DNA of 64,000 nt, from contig CP053160.1 of the NCBI GenBank assembly GCA_014607495.2, forward strand, positions 11,718,001-11,782,000. Reading direction: 5' to 3'. Both the position numbers and the translations under genes were made by a program. This document shows positions 12,949-25,250 of this stretch, piece after piece; position 1 is the first letter of the stretch, and the number at the start of each line of letters is the position of its first letter. The notes under the pieces were generated by a model, which saw only the letters and a list, made by a program, of their open reading frames with translations, ran no database searches and had not been told where the DNA came from. This DNA is from Carposina sasakii (taxonomy: Eukaryota; Arthropoda; Insecta; Lepidoptera; Carposinidae).

Positions 12949-15178
12949 TCGTAAGTATAAAACTACCTATTTCCACTACGTACATAAAGATGCGGCGAAG
13001 ACGCGAGAATCCGCTAGTAGATTTTAATTTAGTTCTTCTTAATTTCCCCTGCGAATTTTCTTCACTTAGGGTTGACATTCCAAGTTTCTCTTCCCTAAAA
13101 TTATATGTTCTAAGTTATTACTTCTCTAGGCCAATTTTACAGTCCATTTAAACATATATCTCATAAATATTACTCTTTATTTAATAGTTTGTAAGGAACC
13201 GTCAAGGTTTACCTTAATTGTCATAAAATATTACAAAATATCTGCATGATGCTAACGGGCCATAATACTCGGCTCGATGCTAATCACAATGTGGCTTGCA
13301 GTTTTGACCTTTAGTTTTTAGAACCTAAATGCATGATGCAATTGCAACATAATTCCTTAACCTAAATTAAGTATTGTTTTGCTGTACAAGAGTAGCTTTA
13401 TCCGAGAATCCGCAGCATAATTTTATTCTCTTAGTTTATCTGCGCAAGTAAATAAATTACTCCAGATGCTGTTGGGACGCCCGCTTCCTGTCGGGAGGAT
13501 GACCAACAAAAACAAGGATATTTCTTATTTTTTGTCATGAACGATGTTTAGATAAAAGATTTTACGTTAGGTACGTATATTGTTCTCGAAAATGGTGTTT
13601 GCTAACCATCGCGCCCTACACCTTTGAATATTATGAATTTATGACTCATGATTACGATCACTGGTAGCTATAGGTTCTGAATGTCAGAATAATGAAACAA
13701 TCGATATATTGCTTTGTTAAAATTTGTGTGCTGTATTTCTCAATTTAAACTTGTTATTTTTTTACATTGAACGAGGTATAATACTTCTGAAGTAAAAATA
13801 TAACTACATAACAAATAATAGGTAGGTGTATTGTACAAAACAGTAGATAGTAGCCGTATGCACTCAACTTCCACAAACAGCTTTAGATAGCTAAGTACAC
13901 CGAAACAACGACTTGCTTCCGCAATACAATGGGGATGCAATTTGGAACTTTGGGAAGGTGTTTTCCGCAAAATCCTTCCTTGTTTAAGGCAACGACTTAT
14001 CGGTCTAGAGTAAATAAGATTAGAAGCGAAAGAATTTATAAACGCTTTCTTATTATATATGTAAGAGACAATTTTTTGAAGTGAATTTAAGATATAATTT
14101 ACCTAGCTGGAAATGTTATTAATTAGAACAAATCTTATGATAAAGTCTTATTTTATGTTGACTTGCCTATTTATCCCTGCAAATTTGCTCTCTATTTAAT
14201 TGTTTTGTTGTCATTTAGTCTGATATAGGTTAAACTAATTTAGTAACGGTGTTACTGGCAATAATCACACGATTATTATTATATTCTTTTCATAGATAAA
14301 CTCTTTTTTAATTGCTAGATTTAAATGATATGTAAAATTTCTGTTCCTACCCTTAAACAAGATCCGTTTTATTTATATTCTTTCCAGAAACGCGTATTCG
14401 TTTCGTTAGCTTTTCTTTGTGCAATGTTCTCTCTTTTATCTTCTTATTCTCATTCGGTTTTGCTGATGTGTTCTTTTTACTTTGTTACAGGTAATTTTGA
14501 GAGACACGTTGTGGATTACTAAGGCGTGATTGTCAGGTATTGATTGATATTACATATTTGCTTTTATCTCTGCATTATGTGTGTATCGAACTGCTTTTTG
14601 ATGTGGTTATTGAATGATAAACATTGAAGGGAATGTTTTTTGAAATGATGTAGGAAGACACTGATTGTATTTTTTGACATCTTTTAGGCTAAATAAGAGG
14701 TTTTTTCTTTTCTTCTTTTCATTTCTTTAAATAATATGATACCAGACTAAGTTAGTTATTATGAAAAAAAATTGGAAAACTGATGGAAATCTAAGACATC
14801 TGACGTGATAGAAGTAAGTATAATGATAAAATTGCTAGGCAATCCCTGCTCTGGAAATAGTCTATGGCCTGGTTATATTTTTGATGAATTTAATTGTAAT
14901 TTATGAAAAACATAATTATATGGATCGGCTATGTCACCGAAAATGCGGTAGCCAGAGCTGCAGGATCTAACATATTAACAAAATAATGATTACTAATTGA
15001 ATTCAAACCCAAACGAACCTTAAACGATAAAGTAGGCTTATATTTCCGAGGTAGTGCTACAAGTAAAAGCCGGAAAAGCTGCGACTGCGATACGGCAATA
15101 AGACTTACAAGTAACTTCAACTTGTGTAAGCTTTCTAGTACTCGTAGATCTCATCGTACAGTTAGGAATCTGTACATC
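12949..15178. other. No gene seen
   Basis: AT-rich; only a short family D scrap near 14946. Confidence 0.55.
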
Positions 15179-15405
15179 TATACATATAATAAAAATGTAA
15201 CGGATCGCTGTCTGTACATGGAAGATATATGAGAAAAAATATTATAGGAGACCTTTATCAACGCAATAGGACCCAAAACGATGATTTTTGGAATTTTTGT
15301 CTGTTCGTCGGTTTGTCTGTGCGTTTGTGCACGCTAATCTCAGAAACGGCTGAACCGATTTCGATGCAGTTTTCAGGAATATATTGTGACAGGTCCCACT
15401 TAACA
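15179..15405 (-). mobile_element. Family C repeat, 5'-truncated copy C3
   Basis: Reverse-strand copy of C2 from the CCTGTCACAATATATTCCTG block to the 3' end. It creates most of the frame open at 15229-15696, which is therefore not a gene. Confidence 0.75.
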
Positions 15406-16847
15406 TTAAAAAATAAAAAGACAATATTTTTTCTAAGAACACTCGAGAATAGAGGAAAGCTCGTCTACGAGAACAGCGTTGCATCCATTCCATTTGCAAT
15501 AAAACTCGGGTCTGGTTATTTAACTTGCCGTTTTTATGCGCCTTCTGTATTTTTAAGTGACATTTTTTCGAATATGAATCGCATGTTATCGAGTTTATTA
15601 TCATTTTCAGCGTGGATTTCTCCATCGCGAAATGTTGTGTTCTTTTTATTATATGCAATTTGCAATGATTTCAAGATTTTAATACCCAGATCTTAAAATA
15701 TTGTTGGTTAAAATTTCATCTAAAAACGTATTACTTTAGTTAACAATATTTTTGTAAACTCTGTTATCTACTCCAAGGCACTGTTTTCCCAATCTCATAT
15801 GTATCACATACACAGTGTCAGATATCATTTGTTACGGTTTCCAAAAGTCGTTTCATTTCCCATTTTTTGTGTGTTCCGTAATCGCTAAGCCAACAATGAA
15901 ATATATCCACAACTGTGTTTGTCGTCGAGAGGGACACGCTCGTTATAATTTATGACTGCACGCCATATTTATTCCTCTTTTTATTGCTTGTCTTCCGACC
16001 TGTGTTTTTTGATTCCATAGGAGATTTGTCCCGATATTCTTTGGTTGTGCTGATGTTTTGGAAATAACACACTTCATAATTTTTATGTTTTGATTATAGT
16101 GACTTAAACTTGTTGTAGATTCTTCATTATGTTCCGGATTTATATTCTTAAATTTTTTACTTTTTATCTTAAAAATAATTATTTTTAAGAGTTTCTGGAA
16201 AAGTCAAAATGCTTTTGAATACTTAAAAACCGTGACATAAAAGGCGTACGTAGTTGATTGCTATCAAACAGATAATAAGCTTTGACGTTACTATAGAGGC
16301 TCGTTACACCATTTATTATATCGGATAACAAAGATCAAGTTCATTTGTCTTTCATTATTCGCAAAATCATTGTAAGAAATCACCGGTCAAGTAAGTGGTA
16401 TCGAGAGATAGCGATCATGGAAAGTATAATACCCTTTGACTTTGATCATCGTAGCTGCCTCTCATTTTAGCATTTGCAAATAGAAAGAGATGAGACCAGT
16501 CTCTTGTGAACCGGCTCCGTCGCTGTCTCTCACGACTTGAAGAGGTCGTGAGCGAGCTTTCAAGTATATAGTTTTAATATGAATTATTTATGATAAAAAC
16601 TGTAGGTCCAGTTTTATTATTCGTAAAAACATTGCTATAAGACACTGCAAACTAATCTTCATTTACTACAGGGTAGCGATAATGCCTCATTCAAAAATAG
16701 TAATAAAGTATTTATTTTTATAAGCTTCATCTGTATTAAATAATTATAAAAGCTTTCCGAAAATATTCTTAGATTTCAGACACAGCGTATGACGAATTTT
16801 TGTTGGCTACTTATGTATTTATTTATTTACATGGTACGCCAACAAAA

Positions 16848-17003
16848 TCTTCTTCATCTTCAGCCTATTGCAGTCCACTGCTCTACATAGGCCTCCCCCA
16901 GGGCACGCCACAAGGCTACTGCCTCAGGGGGACTTTGCCCATAGTCACCACGCTGGGCTGGCGGGTTGGTAGCCGCAGTGTGATTTTCGGACTATGCTGT
17001 CAG
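16848..17003 (-). mobile_element. Family A retroposon, 5'-truncated copy A2
   Basis: CTTCTTCATCTTCAGCCTAT then TGCAGTCCACTGC at one end, and GGTTGGTAGCCGCAGTGTG near the other. Matches about 155 bp of the 3' part of A1. No clear TSD seen. Confidence 0.8.
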
Positions 17004-17909
17004 TACATTAATATATCAGAGTTATTATAGATATTATTTCAGTGAGGCAAGTTTCTGGGAATTACACTTAGACCTTAATAAGTAATCTAGAAGCGCTATT
17101 AATAAGCTTCGTTACATACTCATTCGAGTAGCACAAAAGTTTTCACGACCGAAACATTAACCGCATAAAGTTGTCCAACGAATTAACTCGCACACGTCAT
17201 GGGTGGCTCGTTGGTATTTACGATACGGTATACATTGCTCGTTTTCTGGGGCGAATGTGGAATATTACTTCAAATGTAAGCAGAGTTGATGGTGCAACAG
17301 CTCAGAACTGCCGTAACCGTATCGGTACATTTTCGTTTGCAGAGTCCACAAACAGCTTATGGTTGCGTTAAGCCCGATCTCCGAGGGTGATGCCTCCGCC
17401 TCTATATATTTTAATTTAAAGGATTTTCCCGGCTTCACTTTTACTTTGATTCACTTTGTTGTGCAGTTTCAGAGATTGCTTGAATTGCTTTTGATCTTTT
17501 AAATTTAGATTAATGAAACTCGCAAAGGATTATTATAAAGGGTATCTAGTAACAGAGACAAATTTTAATGCCATTTGCAATGCGTTTCATGTTTCAATTC
17601 CGTATCATCTACGGTTATGTCGGGGACGTAAATCGTGTTCTGTACGAAACGAAATCGCATTTTTAATAGAACACTATCGGCCTGACGAATAAATCACGGT
17701 GAGGCTGTGAAGCGTTCGAAATCGGCTGTTTCCGCGCTTGTGATATACATAGGCGTTGTAAGAACTATTGGAGCTATTTATTTGTAGGTAACCTTGTAAT
17801 ATGCCTAGTAAAAAGGAATAAGTTTTCGGTTACGGTACCTACATGGTTTTTTCTTTATTTTTACTATAGTATATTGTGTATCAGCACACTACTGTGTTTC
17901 CAAAAATGG

Positions 17910-18012
17910 GGTAGCCACTGCAACAGGATCGCGAATGAGATCCTATGGCTAGAACGTTCAGCGGGATCAGATAACTATGAAAGATCTGTGACATGTTCTA
18001 GCTTCATCGCCT
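17910..18012 (+). repeat. Family D repeat copy
   Basis: GGGGTAGCCACTGCAACAGG, ATCGCGAATGAGATCCTATG, GATCTGTGACATGTTCTAGC, TTCATCGCCTGAGG. Confidence 0.6.
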
Positions 18013-18574
18013 GAGGAACTAAAATTGCCAAAGCCCATAAAATAATTAAGTATATTATATCTAAATAAACAAAAAGATAAACAACTTTTATTTTTAAAAT
18101 AAAAAACTGCGAGGCGCACTAGTAACAGATAACCTACCCCAAAAATGTATCGGATACGAAATTGTATTCCTAATAGAACATATCGGTTTGGCGTATAAAT
18201 CACACGGTTCAGTCTGCGGCGCTGCAAACCGTCTGGTATCGAGGCAGCAATGTAAGCGACGCTACTGGAAACTATCCAATAAGTACGGATGTGGTGGTTG
18301 ATACGACAAATCGTATAAATTATGTACGGACGTTGCCGCTGATGCTTGCTTTCAACATAGTGCTTAATGTGAATTTCGATTCTAGAAATATTTAAAAGTA
18401 GTTACCTATTTTTATTTTTTTAATTAGGGTTTTATATATTTATAGCTTAAGTACTATTGTACCTATTCAAAATGAAAAAAAAAAAGTGAAAACGCCAACC
18501 AGTGGCACGATATGCAAGAGCAATTTTGTGAATTATGTTATAAATCGTATTTATGCAAATAATCTGAATGTAAG

Positions 18575-18665
18575 AAATGTCTGTTAGAGATAAGCTCGCC
18601 TTTGTACATTATCTTCTAAAATATTGTATCTTGTTTGCTTTTTCTGTGTACAATATAAAAAAAAT
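18575..18665 (+). repeat. Retroelement-like 3' tail, copy 2
   Basis: TGTTAGAGATAAGCTCGCCT then TTGTACATT, and TTTTCTGTGTACAATATAAA. Related to 11237-11370. Confidence 0.45.
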
Positions 18666-20055
18666 AGAATATTAAAAAATGACAAAATTAAGATTTACAT
18701 ATATTTGGTCGCTATACAATTTTGCTTTAGTCTCATAATTCATAGCAGATAGAGTATACCGAGTAGGTTTGCTATTTTACAGTCGGAAGTAAAAAAAAAA
18801 AACGTGCGCTGCACACTCGTCTCCGGGCTGATTTATCGGCAGATAAACGGGATTTATCGCAGCTTGCTTACATATTTCCGATATAAATAAATGTAAAGTG
18901 AACGACGGATTTTGCGGTAGGCTGTGTGAATGATATTGCTTATAGATTATATAGGTATTGCTTATATAAAGACAGAATACTAAAAAACTATACTATTTTA
19001 GGCAAAAGGCTACTAAGTATGATTATAATCAGAACAGTAGTAATTTAAAAATAAAAATACTTCTATAAAAACAGTTCATTTTCTTTAAGGATAACACAAG
19101 CACAGACTTAAAATTTGTTTGAAATGTCACATCCGCAAACGTTGGGACTTGTCCAAGAGAATGGAAACACGAGATTTTCATAAAAATTTCAAAGTCTTTT
19201 CCCTCATTGTCCGATGCATTCAAAATGGCGGAGACCGAAAAGCCAAAAGAGAAACTGCTTATTCGGCGTCGCTTCCTTGATTTATAGACCTCCTTCTTTG
19301 TCGGATATGAACATCCGCTGAAATCTTACGCCAAGAATTGCTTTTTATGAAAATTGAAAGAAAGTACATACGGACTGAATCTTAAAGTGGGGTCTCTAAG
19401 GAACAAAATTGATTGTCTCAAGTGCTAAGCAAGATTGTCTTCTAGTTGGGGAAGGGCCTAGATTTATAAAAATGAGAAAGTAACTCAGATTATACATTTA
19501 TTTGAGATACGAAATATAAATGTTCGTTTTATATTGTAATGTTTTTAAGAATTCAGAAAGAGTATGAAATTTTGAAGAATTTACCTGATATATTGAATTG
19601 TGACAATATCTTTACATTCAGAAACAAGATGTTTCTGATTTGTTGCAAAACAAGAATACGTTTTAAACCTTATGTATAAAACCATTCGGTCAAGTACCTA
19701 TCTAAATAAAAAGATGTCATTCAAGTAGCGTATTTTACTTGTAATATTCCTATGTTAAATACCGTGGAATTGATTTTGATATATAATTTTCTCTAGGAAT
19801 GGTATTTCCCAATGGATTTATTAAAGACCGTCGTCGCTGAAGAGATGTAATTAAATTCCTCTCATTACTACACGGAATTGATTGTTCGAATTGGGCGAGG
19901 ACGAATAAGACACGTTTGATATTAAATTAACATCCATTGGATTATACCAATTTTAAAATAGATATTAAATTAAATAGAGTATGAAATAAAATTAAATAGA
20001 TTAAAAAATATAAGCGAACGATTTAGTTATTAATTTTATATCTGAAATTCTTATA

Positions 20056-20177
20056 CTTGTACATCTCAACTATACCTACCCTCAAAATTGGTCAGAAGTG
20101 GCACCATGTGGTTCTATCGGCCCTTGGTGCTCTGCCTACCCCGTAAGGGATAAAGGCGTGATTATATGTATGTATGT
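20056..20177 (+). mobile_element. Family B SINE-like repeat, truncated copy B3
   Basis: 122 bp of the 3' part ending TATGTATGTATGT, with a perfect 9-bp TSD ATTCTTATA (20047-20055 and 20178-20186). Confidence 0.87.
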
Positions 20178-20430
20178 ATTCTTATATTTGAGGTCATAAA
20201 TAGGTTTATGTATGGGTATCTCGTTGTGTATACTTAATCTTTGATCATTTCGATTTCTATCAGCTATGATGGTATAAGTGCTAACCTTTCATATTATTTT
20301 TACCTAGCTTTATTACAGATTTATAATGAATTCTTATACGAAAAATAATAATGAAGCCATTGCTGAGTAAAGTGATTCTATTACCCTTTGAAATTCTTTC
20401 TCTTTATTGAGAGAGATATGCAATTTGCAT

Positions 20431-20524
20431 TTTTTTTTTTTTTTTTTGAATGATAAACTGATGATAGCCTCTTTGTCATCTTCACCGAGCTATGCGCTGA
20501 AGGCGCACAAGAAGATACGCGAAG
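20431..20524 (-). mobile_element. Short poly(A) retroposon with 12-bp TSD
   Basis: On the minus strand about 77 bases ending CAGTTTATCATTC are followed by a run of 17 A. A perfect 12-bp TSD TGCAATTTGCAT flanks it (20419-20430 and 20525-20536). Likely a severely 5'-truncated poly(A) LINE. I recognise no gene in it. Confidence 0.75.
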
Positions 20525-21437
20525 TGCAATTTGCATAGTTTTCACTAAAACAAGACATTAAAAGGAATATAAATCTACTTTTCATTATTGAAATTGCAAT
20601 TTTTTGTGGCGTTCTTCGTACGTGCGCGTTCTTAGCTGACCTAAATGTGCCCAACTCGTTACTAGCTGCAGTGAAGGAGTGAATATTTGCAGTAAAATCT
20701 GTAAAGTACGTGTCATAAGCAAATAGGAAGTTTTGCAGTGGTCCGCGGGCGGATTTTCAGATCTATACTTTTGTTATAGCACATAAAGTTTGAATATGCG
20801 AAGACAACTGAAGAAACCATCAAGAATAATTTTCCAAAATTACTTTTTTTAAGCAACATACCTAATTATCGTGCTCATGATTTTAGGGCATAACATTAAC
20901 GCTTTTTTTCTTCCAGTTCAAACTGAGAAGCTCTAGCGTTAAAAGTACAGGAATTACTTACAGGCCGGAAGAACAGTATTTACTTCTTTCCCTCCGTGTC
21001 CGAAGTAAAACTATTGAATAGATATGACTGAATAGATAAGGGGAAAACTGAGAACATCTACAAAAGTAAAGAAAAAACTTGTGTAAGCGACATCTTGATA
21101 GATTATCATACTTCGCTACTTCAACCCATTGTCCTTAAGTTTTAATAAATTTAACGTTGAGGCGAGCGAGTAGCTTCACTTTTTCACTATTAAGGTCCTT
21201 TTCTTTTGCATCAAGAAAGTTAGCCGGAGAAGTCACGGTGTAATAAATGGTTTCTACTTACTTATTAACTGACTTGCTATGAATTTTATAACATTGTTTT
21301 TATCATTCAAAACTACTGCTGTGTATAATAACTAACTTTTACTTATATGTGTACTTTTGAGTATTGAATGATTAAGCTTAGCGAATAATTGAGTTGAAAT
21401 TCGAAAGCTCTTTCATTACAATGTTATTGTACATTGT

Positions 21438-21834
21438 AATTTGTATGTGTGGAGTCACTTTGAAAGATAGAATAAGAAATGAGGTGATCAGAAAGAAGTG
21501 TGGTATAAATGAGGACGTGGTGACGAAGATTGAGAAGGGTATGTTGAGGTGGTTTGGGCATGTGGAGAGGATGAGTGAAAGTAGACTGACAAAGAAAGTG
21601 TACAACGGAAGAGTGGATGGAAGGGTTGGAAGGGAAAGACCTCACCTGACATTCACCGATCAAATTAGTGAAATTGTAGAGAAAGGTCTGGTCAAGAGTA
21701 CCCTAAACCGATGACCGTGCATGAAGAATATCATGAAAGTAGATGAAGCGAAAGAGGTGTGTCAGGATCGTAGCAAATGGAGATCCGTAATCTCTGCTTA
21801 CCCCTCCGGGAAAGAGGCGTGATTTTTATGTATA
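21438..21834 (+). mobile_element. 5'-truncated RTE-like non-LTR retrotransposon (3' end)
   Basis: 397 bp flanked by the 8-bp TSD TACATTGT (21430-21437 and 21835-21842). It encodes the C-terminal end of a LINE polyprotein and ends GGGAAAGAGGCGTGATTTTT then ATGTATA. The last ~38 bases resemble the 3' end of the family B SINE-like repeats. Confidence 0.82.
21445..21822 (+). pseudogene. Reverse transcriptase polyprotein C-terminus, broken
   Basis: Open frame from the 5' truncation point with CGVTLKDRIRNEVIRKKCG, then MLRWFGHVERM, a motif found after the reverse transcriptase domain in many insect RTE/jockey-type LINE ORFs, then a conserved C-terminal tail KWRSVISAYPSGKEA ending at TGA 21820-21822. 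A single in-frame TGA at 21712-21714 interrupts it; the same frame continues afterwards. Only the last ~125 codons remain, without catalytic residues, so it cannot encode an active enzyme. Confidence 0.8.
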
Positions 21835-22228
21835 TACATTGTGCATAGTATACACCAGAAATACTTTCGCAACTAGTTCCGCCTACAATAACTCAGGGGA
21901 AGTTCAATAGTTCCGGGAACTATTACGCGCTGGGAAACTGTTTCTGGCCAATAACATCCTCTAATGAAAGGGGACAAAAAGTCCGACGCCCGCCATCCTA
22001 CATTAGATTAGCTCCTTCTCCGCTAGTCGAGAAATTTACCGGATAATATTTGGCGAGTTATTTTTATACTTTAGGTTGTAGATGTGTAACTGAAGATTTT
22101 AGTTCATTATTTTCAGTGATACTCATTTTTTTGGCTAAAAGTATAAATAAAGTTACCAGTAGAATTTATGTTAGTTATACTTACAGTTATATGATCTTCT
22201 ATAATTAATCTTTTCTAAATGTAGGTAG

Positions 22229-22338
22229 CGTGGTGATTATGGGCAAATACCCCCCATGGCAGTCTTGTGGCGTGCCCTGGGGTAGGCCTACGTCCAGCAG
22301 TGGACTGCAATAGGCTGATGATGATGATGATGATGAAT
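22229..22338 (+). mobile_element. Family A retroposon, 5'-truncated copy A3
   Basis: 110 bp ending in a GAT microsatellite tail, flanked by the 9-bp TSD TGTAGGTAG (22220-22228 and 22339-22347). Confidence 0.85.
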
Positions 22339-22401
22339 TGTAGGTAGGTACTAGAACATAATTTTATTCAATTATATTAAACATAATTTCGTTAATAATA
22401 A

Positions 22402-22634
22402 TAAGTGAAAAAAAAAGTAAATTACTACAGCTGCTTCTCTTCCCGGGCATACTGTACAATCGGTAGAGGGACAAGAGGGTCTTGGTGTTATGTAGGCGAT
22501 GGCTGACCAACTGTCACTACTAACCGAACTTGTACATTTCAACTATACCCTCAAAATTGGTCAGAAGTGGCACCATGTAGTCCTATGGTGCCCTTGGTGC
22601 TCTGCCTATCCCGTAAGGGATAAAGGCGTGATTA
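22402..22634 (+). mobile_element. Family B SINE-like repeat, nearly complete copy B4
   Basis: Starts near AAGTGAAAAAAAAAGTAAAT, then TACTACAGCTGCTTCTCTTC, ends GGCGTGATTATACAGG without an ATGT tail. Inner bases GTAGAGGGACAAGAGGGTC, missing from B5, are present. Confidence 0.8.
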
Positions 22635-23190
22635 TACAGGATGTTTTTTGTGGCCACCATTAACGAAGGGTACGTACTCTATACATCAAATAAAGTTTAT
22701 GCAAAAAAAAATGCTGGGAATTTTTTATTTTTTTTTATTTTAATTACTTAATCGGGCAAAATTTATAGTGTCTAGTGTTTATGTTAGTTTTTTTATAGAC
22801 AGATATTAATTATTTCTCTTGAAAAAATCTTGCTATGCGCGTCTATGTGCATTTATGCAGAAAAACGCAGTCTATTTACTCAACTTTGGACCCTAATATT
22901 TTGGAAATCAGACACTTCCCAGGTATGCTTCCATGGAGAAAAATGATCGTGATGATGAGGAGATTCTGTAGTTTTCGGCAACGATGACGACCAAAAATCA
23001 TTCTGTATGTATGTATAATTTCGTTAAACTATATTATTCAAGAGTATTATATTAAATGATCGTAAACCCAATATAGTTTCACGTACTTAAGTAAGTCGTT
23101 ATTGTGTGATATGAACTGAATGACAGCTTAATTCGAGACAAAAACATAACAAAATTAACAATGAATACGTGCCAAAGAATATACAAATAT

Positions 23191-23446
23191 CATCATCATC
23201 AGCCTATTGCAGTCCACTGCTGGACGTAGGCCTCCCCCAGGGCACGCCACAAGACTGCCATGGGTGGTATTTGCCCATAGTCACCACGCTGGGCAGGCGG
23301 GTTGGTGACCGCAGTTTGTATTTTGGACTATTTTGTCAACACGGGAGGCGCTGCTGCCCACCTCCCGGAAACCCTTAATCGCCTCGTACGATACCCACGG
23401 GCAGACATGGGGTGGTACGAATTCTACTCTGCCGGCACCACGCGGC
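23191..23446 (-). mobile_element. Family A retroposon, full-length-like copy A4
   Basis: 256 bp with GAT-type tail (CATCATCATC on + strand) and 5' end GGCCGCGTGGTGCCGGCAGA. A 7-bp repeat CAAATAT flanks it (23184-23190 and 23447-23453), a probable TSD. Confidence 0.85.
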
Positions 23447-23792
23447 CAAATATAAGCTTGTTATAACAAGCATTAAAATAAAAGTTTGGCATTTATTTTA
23501 ACAACAGAATAGTCTTACTTCAAACTACGAAGACATCCTTGAAGTAGTATTAATCTAAAATGGTCTGGTTTTAGCACGTGCAAGGCATTAAGGAAACTTC
23601 TCGATAGTATTATGATTTGTCATAACGAGCCTTCCAATTACATTGCGTTAAGCTTTAAATTTCCCTTCCACGTGGAAAATATAATAACTTCGTATCTGGC
23701 TGGAGCTACTTTAGATAAGGAACATCCACCAGTTCAACATTGAAGCGATGATATCAATCACTTCATAAAATCAACATACAATTACATACGCT

Positions 23793-23847
23793 GGGGGAGG
23801 CCTATTTCCAGCAGTGGATTTCCCAGGGCTGAAATGATGATGATGAA
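23793..23847 (+). mobile_element. Family A relative, short fragment A5
   Basis: GGGGGAGGCCTATTTCCAGC then AGTGGATTT and a GATGATGATGA tail. Diverged from A1 between these two parts. Confidence 0.55.
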
Positions 23848-24057
23848 TTGTACCACATACGTAGGGACTCTACGTGTGCTCATTATCCTCATTCACCAGT
23901 TAGTCTATTAAGGTATGACACGTGGTAAGGGTTGAGCTTACTGTCGCATGATTATGTGACATTAGCATTTAGCGCGGAATGATAACCATTGGCTTCTGTA
24001 AAGTAAAACAGAGAGTTCATGACAACTATTTAACCATGGGCGAATTGGAAACCTTTC

Positions 24058-24190
24058 TCTCAGGCGATAAGCTAGCAACTTGTCACTGGTCAATAACATC
24101 TGTCCCTGCTATACTAAACGTGGCTGTTAAATGTCTTTCCTGATTCCTTTATTCCCCGCAGTTCTTGCTGCCCTATTTCAGGAACATAGC
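24058..24190 (-). repeat. Family D repeat, minus-strand copy
   Basis: GCGATAAGCTAGCAACTTGT, ACATCTGTCCCTGCTATACT, CGCAGTTCTTGCTGCCCTAT. Same block order as at 40655. Confidence 0.65.
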
Positions 24191-25154
24191 CGTGTATGTA
24201 AGTTTGTCTACATTATGACTTGTATTTTGTTTGTGAACAATACATTTACCGAAGTTACCCTCACTTATTCAAGTTTTTTTTTTTGTATTTTTTTTTCTCA
24301 TATGTGGTCAACGTTCCTAACTCAAAGTCGATGACATAATTATAGTATCGATCGTACTAATCTGCTGTCGGTTTATTACGAAGGCTTCCCTAGTACGTAA
24401 CCTCATTAGCCTGATGGGATTTTAACTGATGGCTTGTTTTTTTTATTCTACGTAAAATTGCAGGTGGACGAGAAGTTTGCCGTGTTTTGCTAATTACGTC
24501 GTTTATCGGAGTGTGTTTATATTGAGCTGTTACTTCAACGGACACATTTCTATGTTGATAAATCAAATATATGGATTTTTTCAAATCAACTTTTCGTTTA
24601 ATTACTTGCAAGTGGATGGGACAGTGTCAGAAAGTCATTTTTCCAAAAGGCACCTTGTCCCCCCCCCCTTTTAAACTGCAGAAATTTTAAAATGCAAGTT
24701 AGGAAAATTACCAATGAAATGTATATGAAAGTAGATAAAAATACATGAAAGTGGAGAAAAAAAACATCCGTGCTCTTTTATTATATTTTTGTAATCCGTA
24801 CGTATATATGCACCACTTTACACTGTTTCATTCACACGTCATATTAAGGTCGGATGTACGGTTTCTGTGCATTAGCCCAAGTTGAACTGCCGTTTTATGC
24901 CCTGTTAATAAGGGTAGCCAGCGCTATGAAATTTTCGCCTGCAAGCTAATCAAGTATGTGGGGATTGCATACCTTGAATTTTGAATGGATTTAATTTACA
25001 TCGTGCAGTGCTACTATTAGACTACATTCTACCGGCTCCTTTGTAAGAGAAAGGTAGACTACAGATAATGCAAGCTTGTACATACAATGTTTTTGTTGAA
25101 GAATCAACATTGTAGGCACTTACTACATGTAGACACGCTGCCTGTGTTACCGAA

Positions 25155-25250
25155 ATAAGGTAGCCAGGTCTGCGGAGTTATAAAGGAGATCTGATAGCCA
25201 GTTTATCATAGCGGAGACAGAGTATCTAAACGATCAGTGCCAAGTTGCTA
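25155..25250 (+). repeat. Family D repeat copy
   Basis: AAGGTAGCCAGGTCTGCGGA, AAAGGAGATCTGATAGCCAG, CATAGCGGAGACAGAGTATC, CGATCAGTGCCAAGTTGCTA. Confidence 0.6.

Larger units (their letters stand above)
15406..20046. other. No gene seen outside listed repeats
   Basis: AT-rich. A small perfect hairpin (CTCACGACTT...AAGAGGTCGTGAG) lies near 16536-16554. GC-richer patches at 17560-17760 and 18215-18360 have no coding signal. Confidence 0.5.

Noticed and set aside
15229..15696. 155-codon + frame
   Set aside because: Its first half is the reverse strand of a family C repeat (15179-15405); the rest has no motif.
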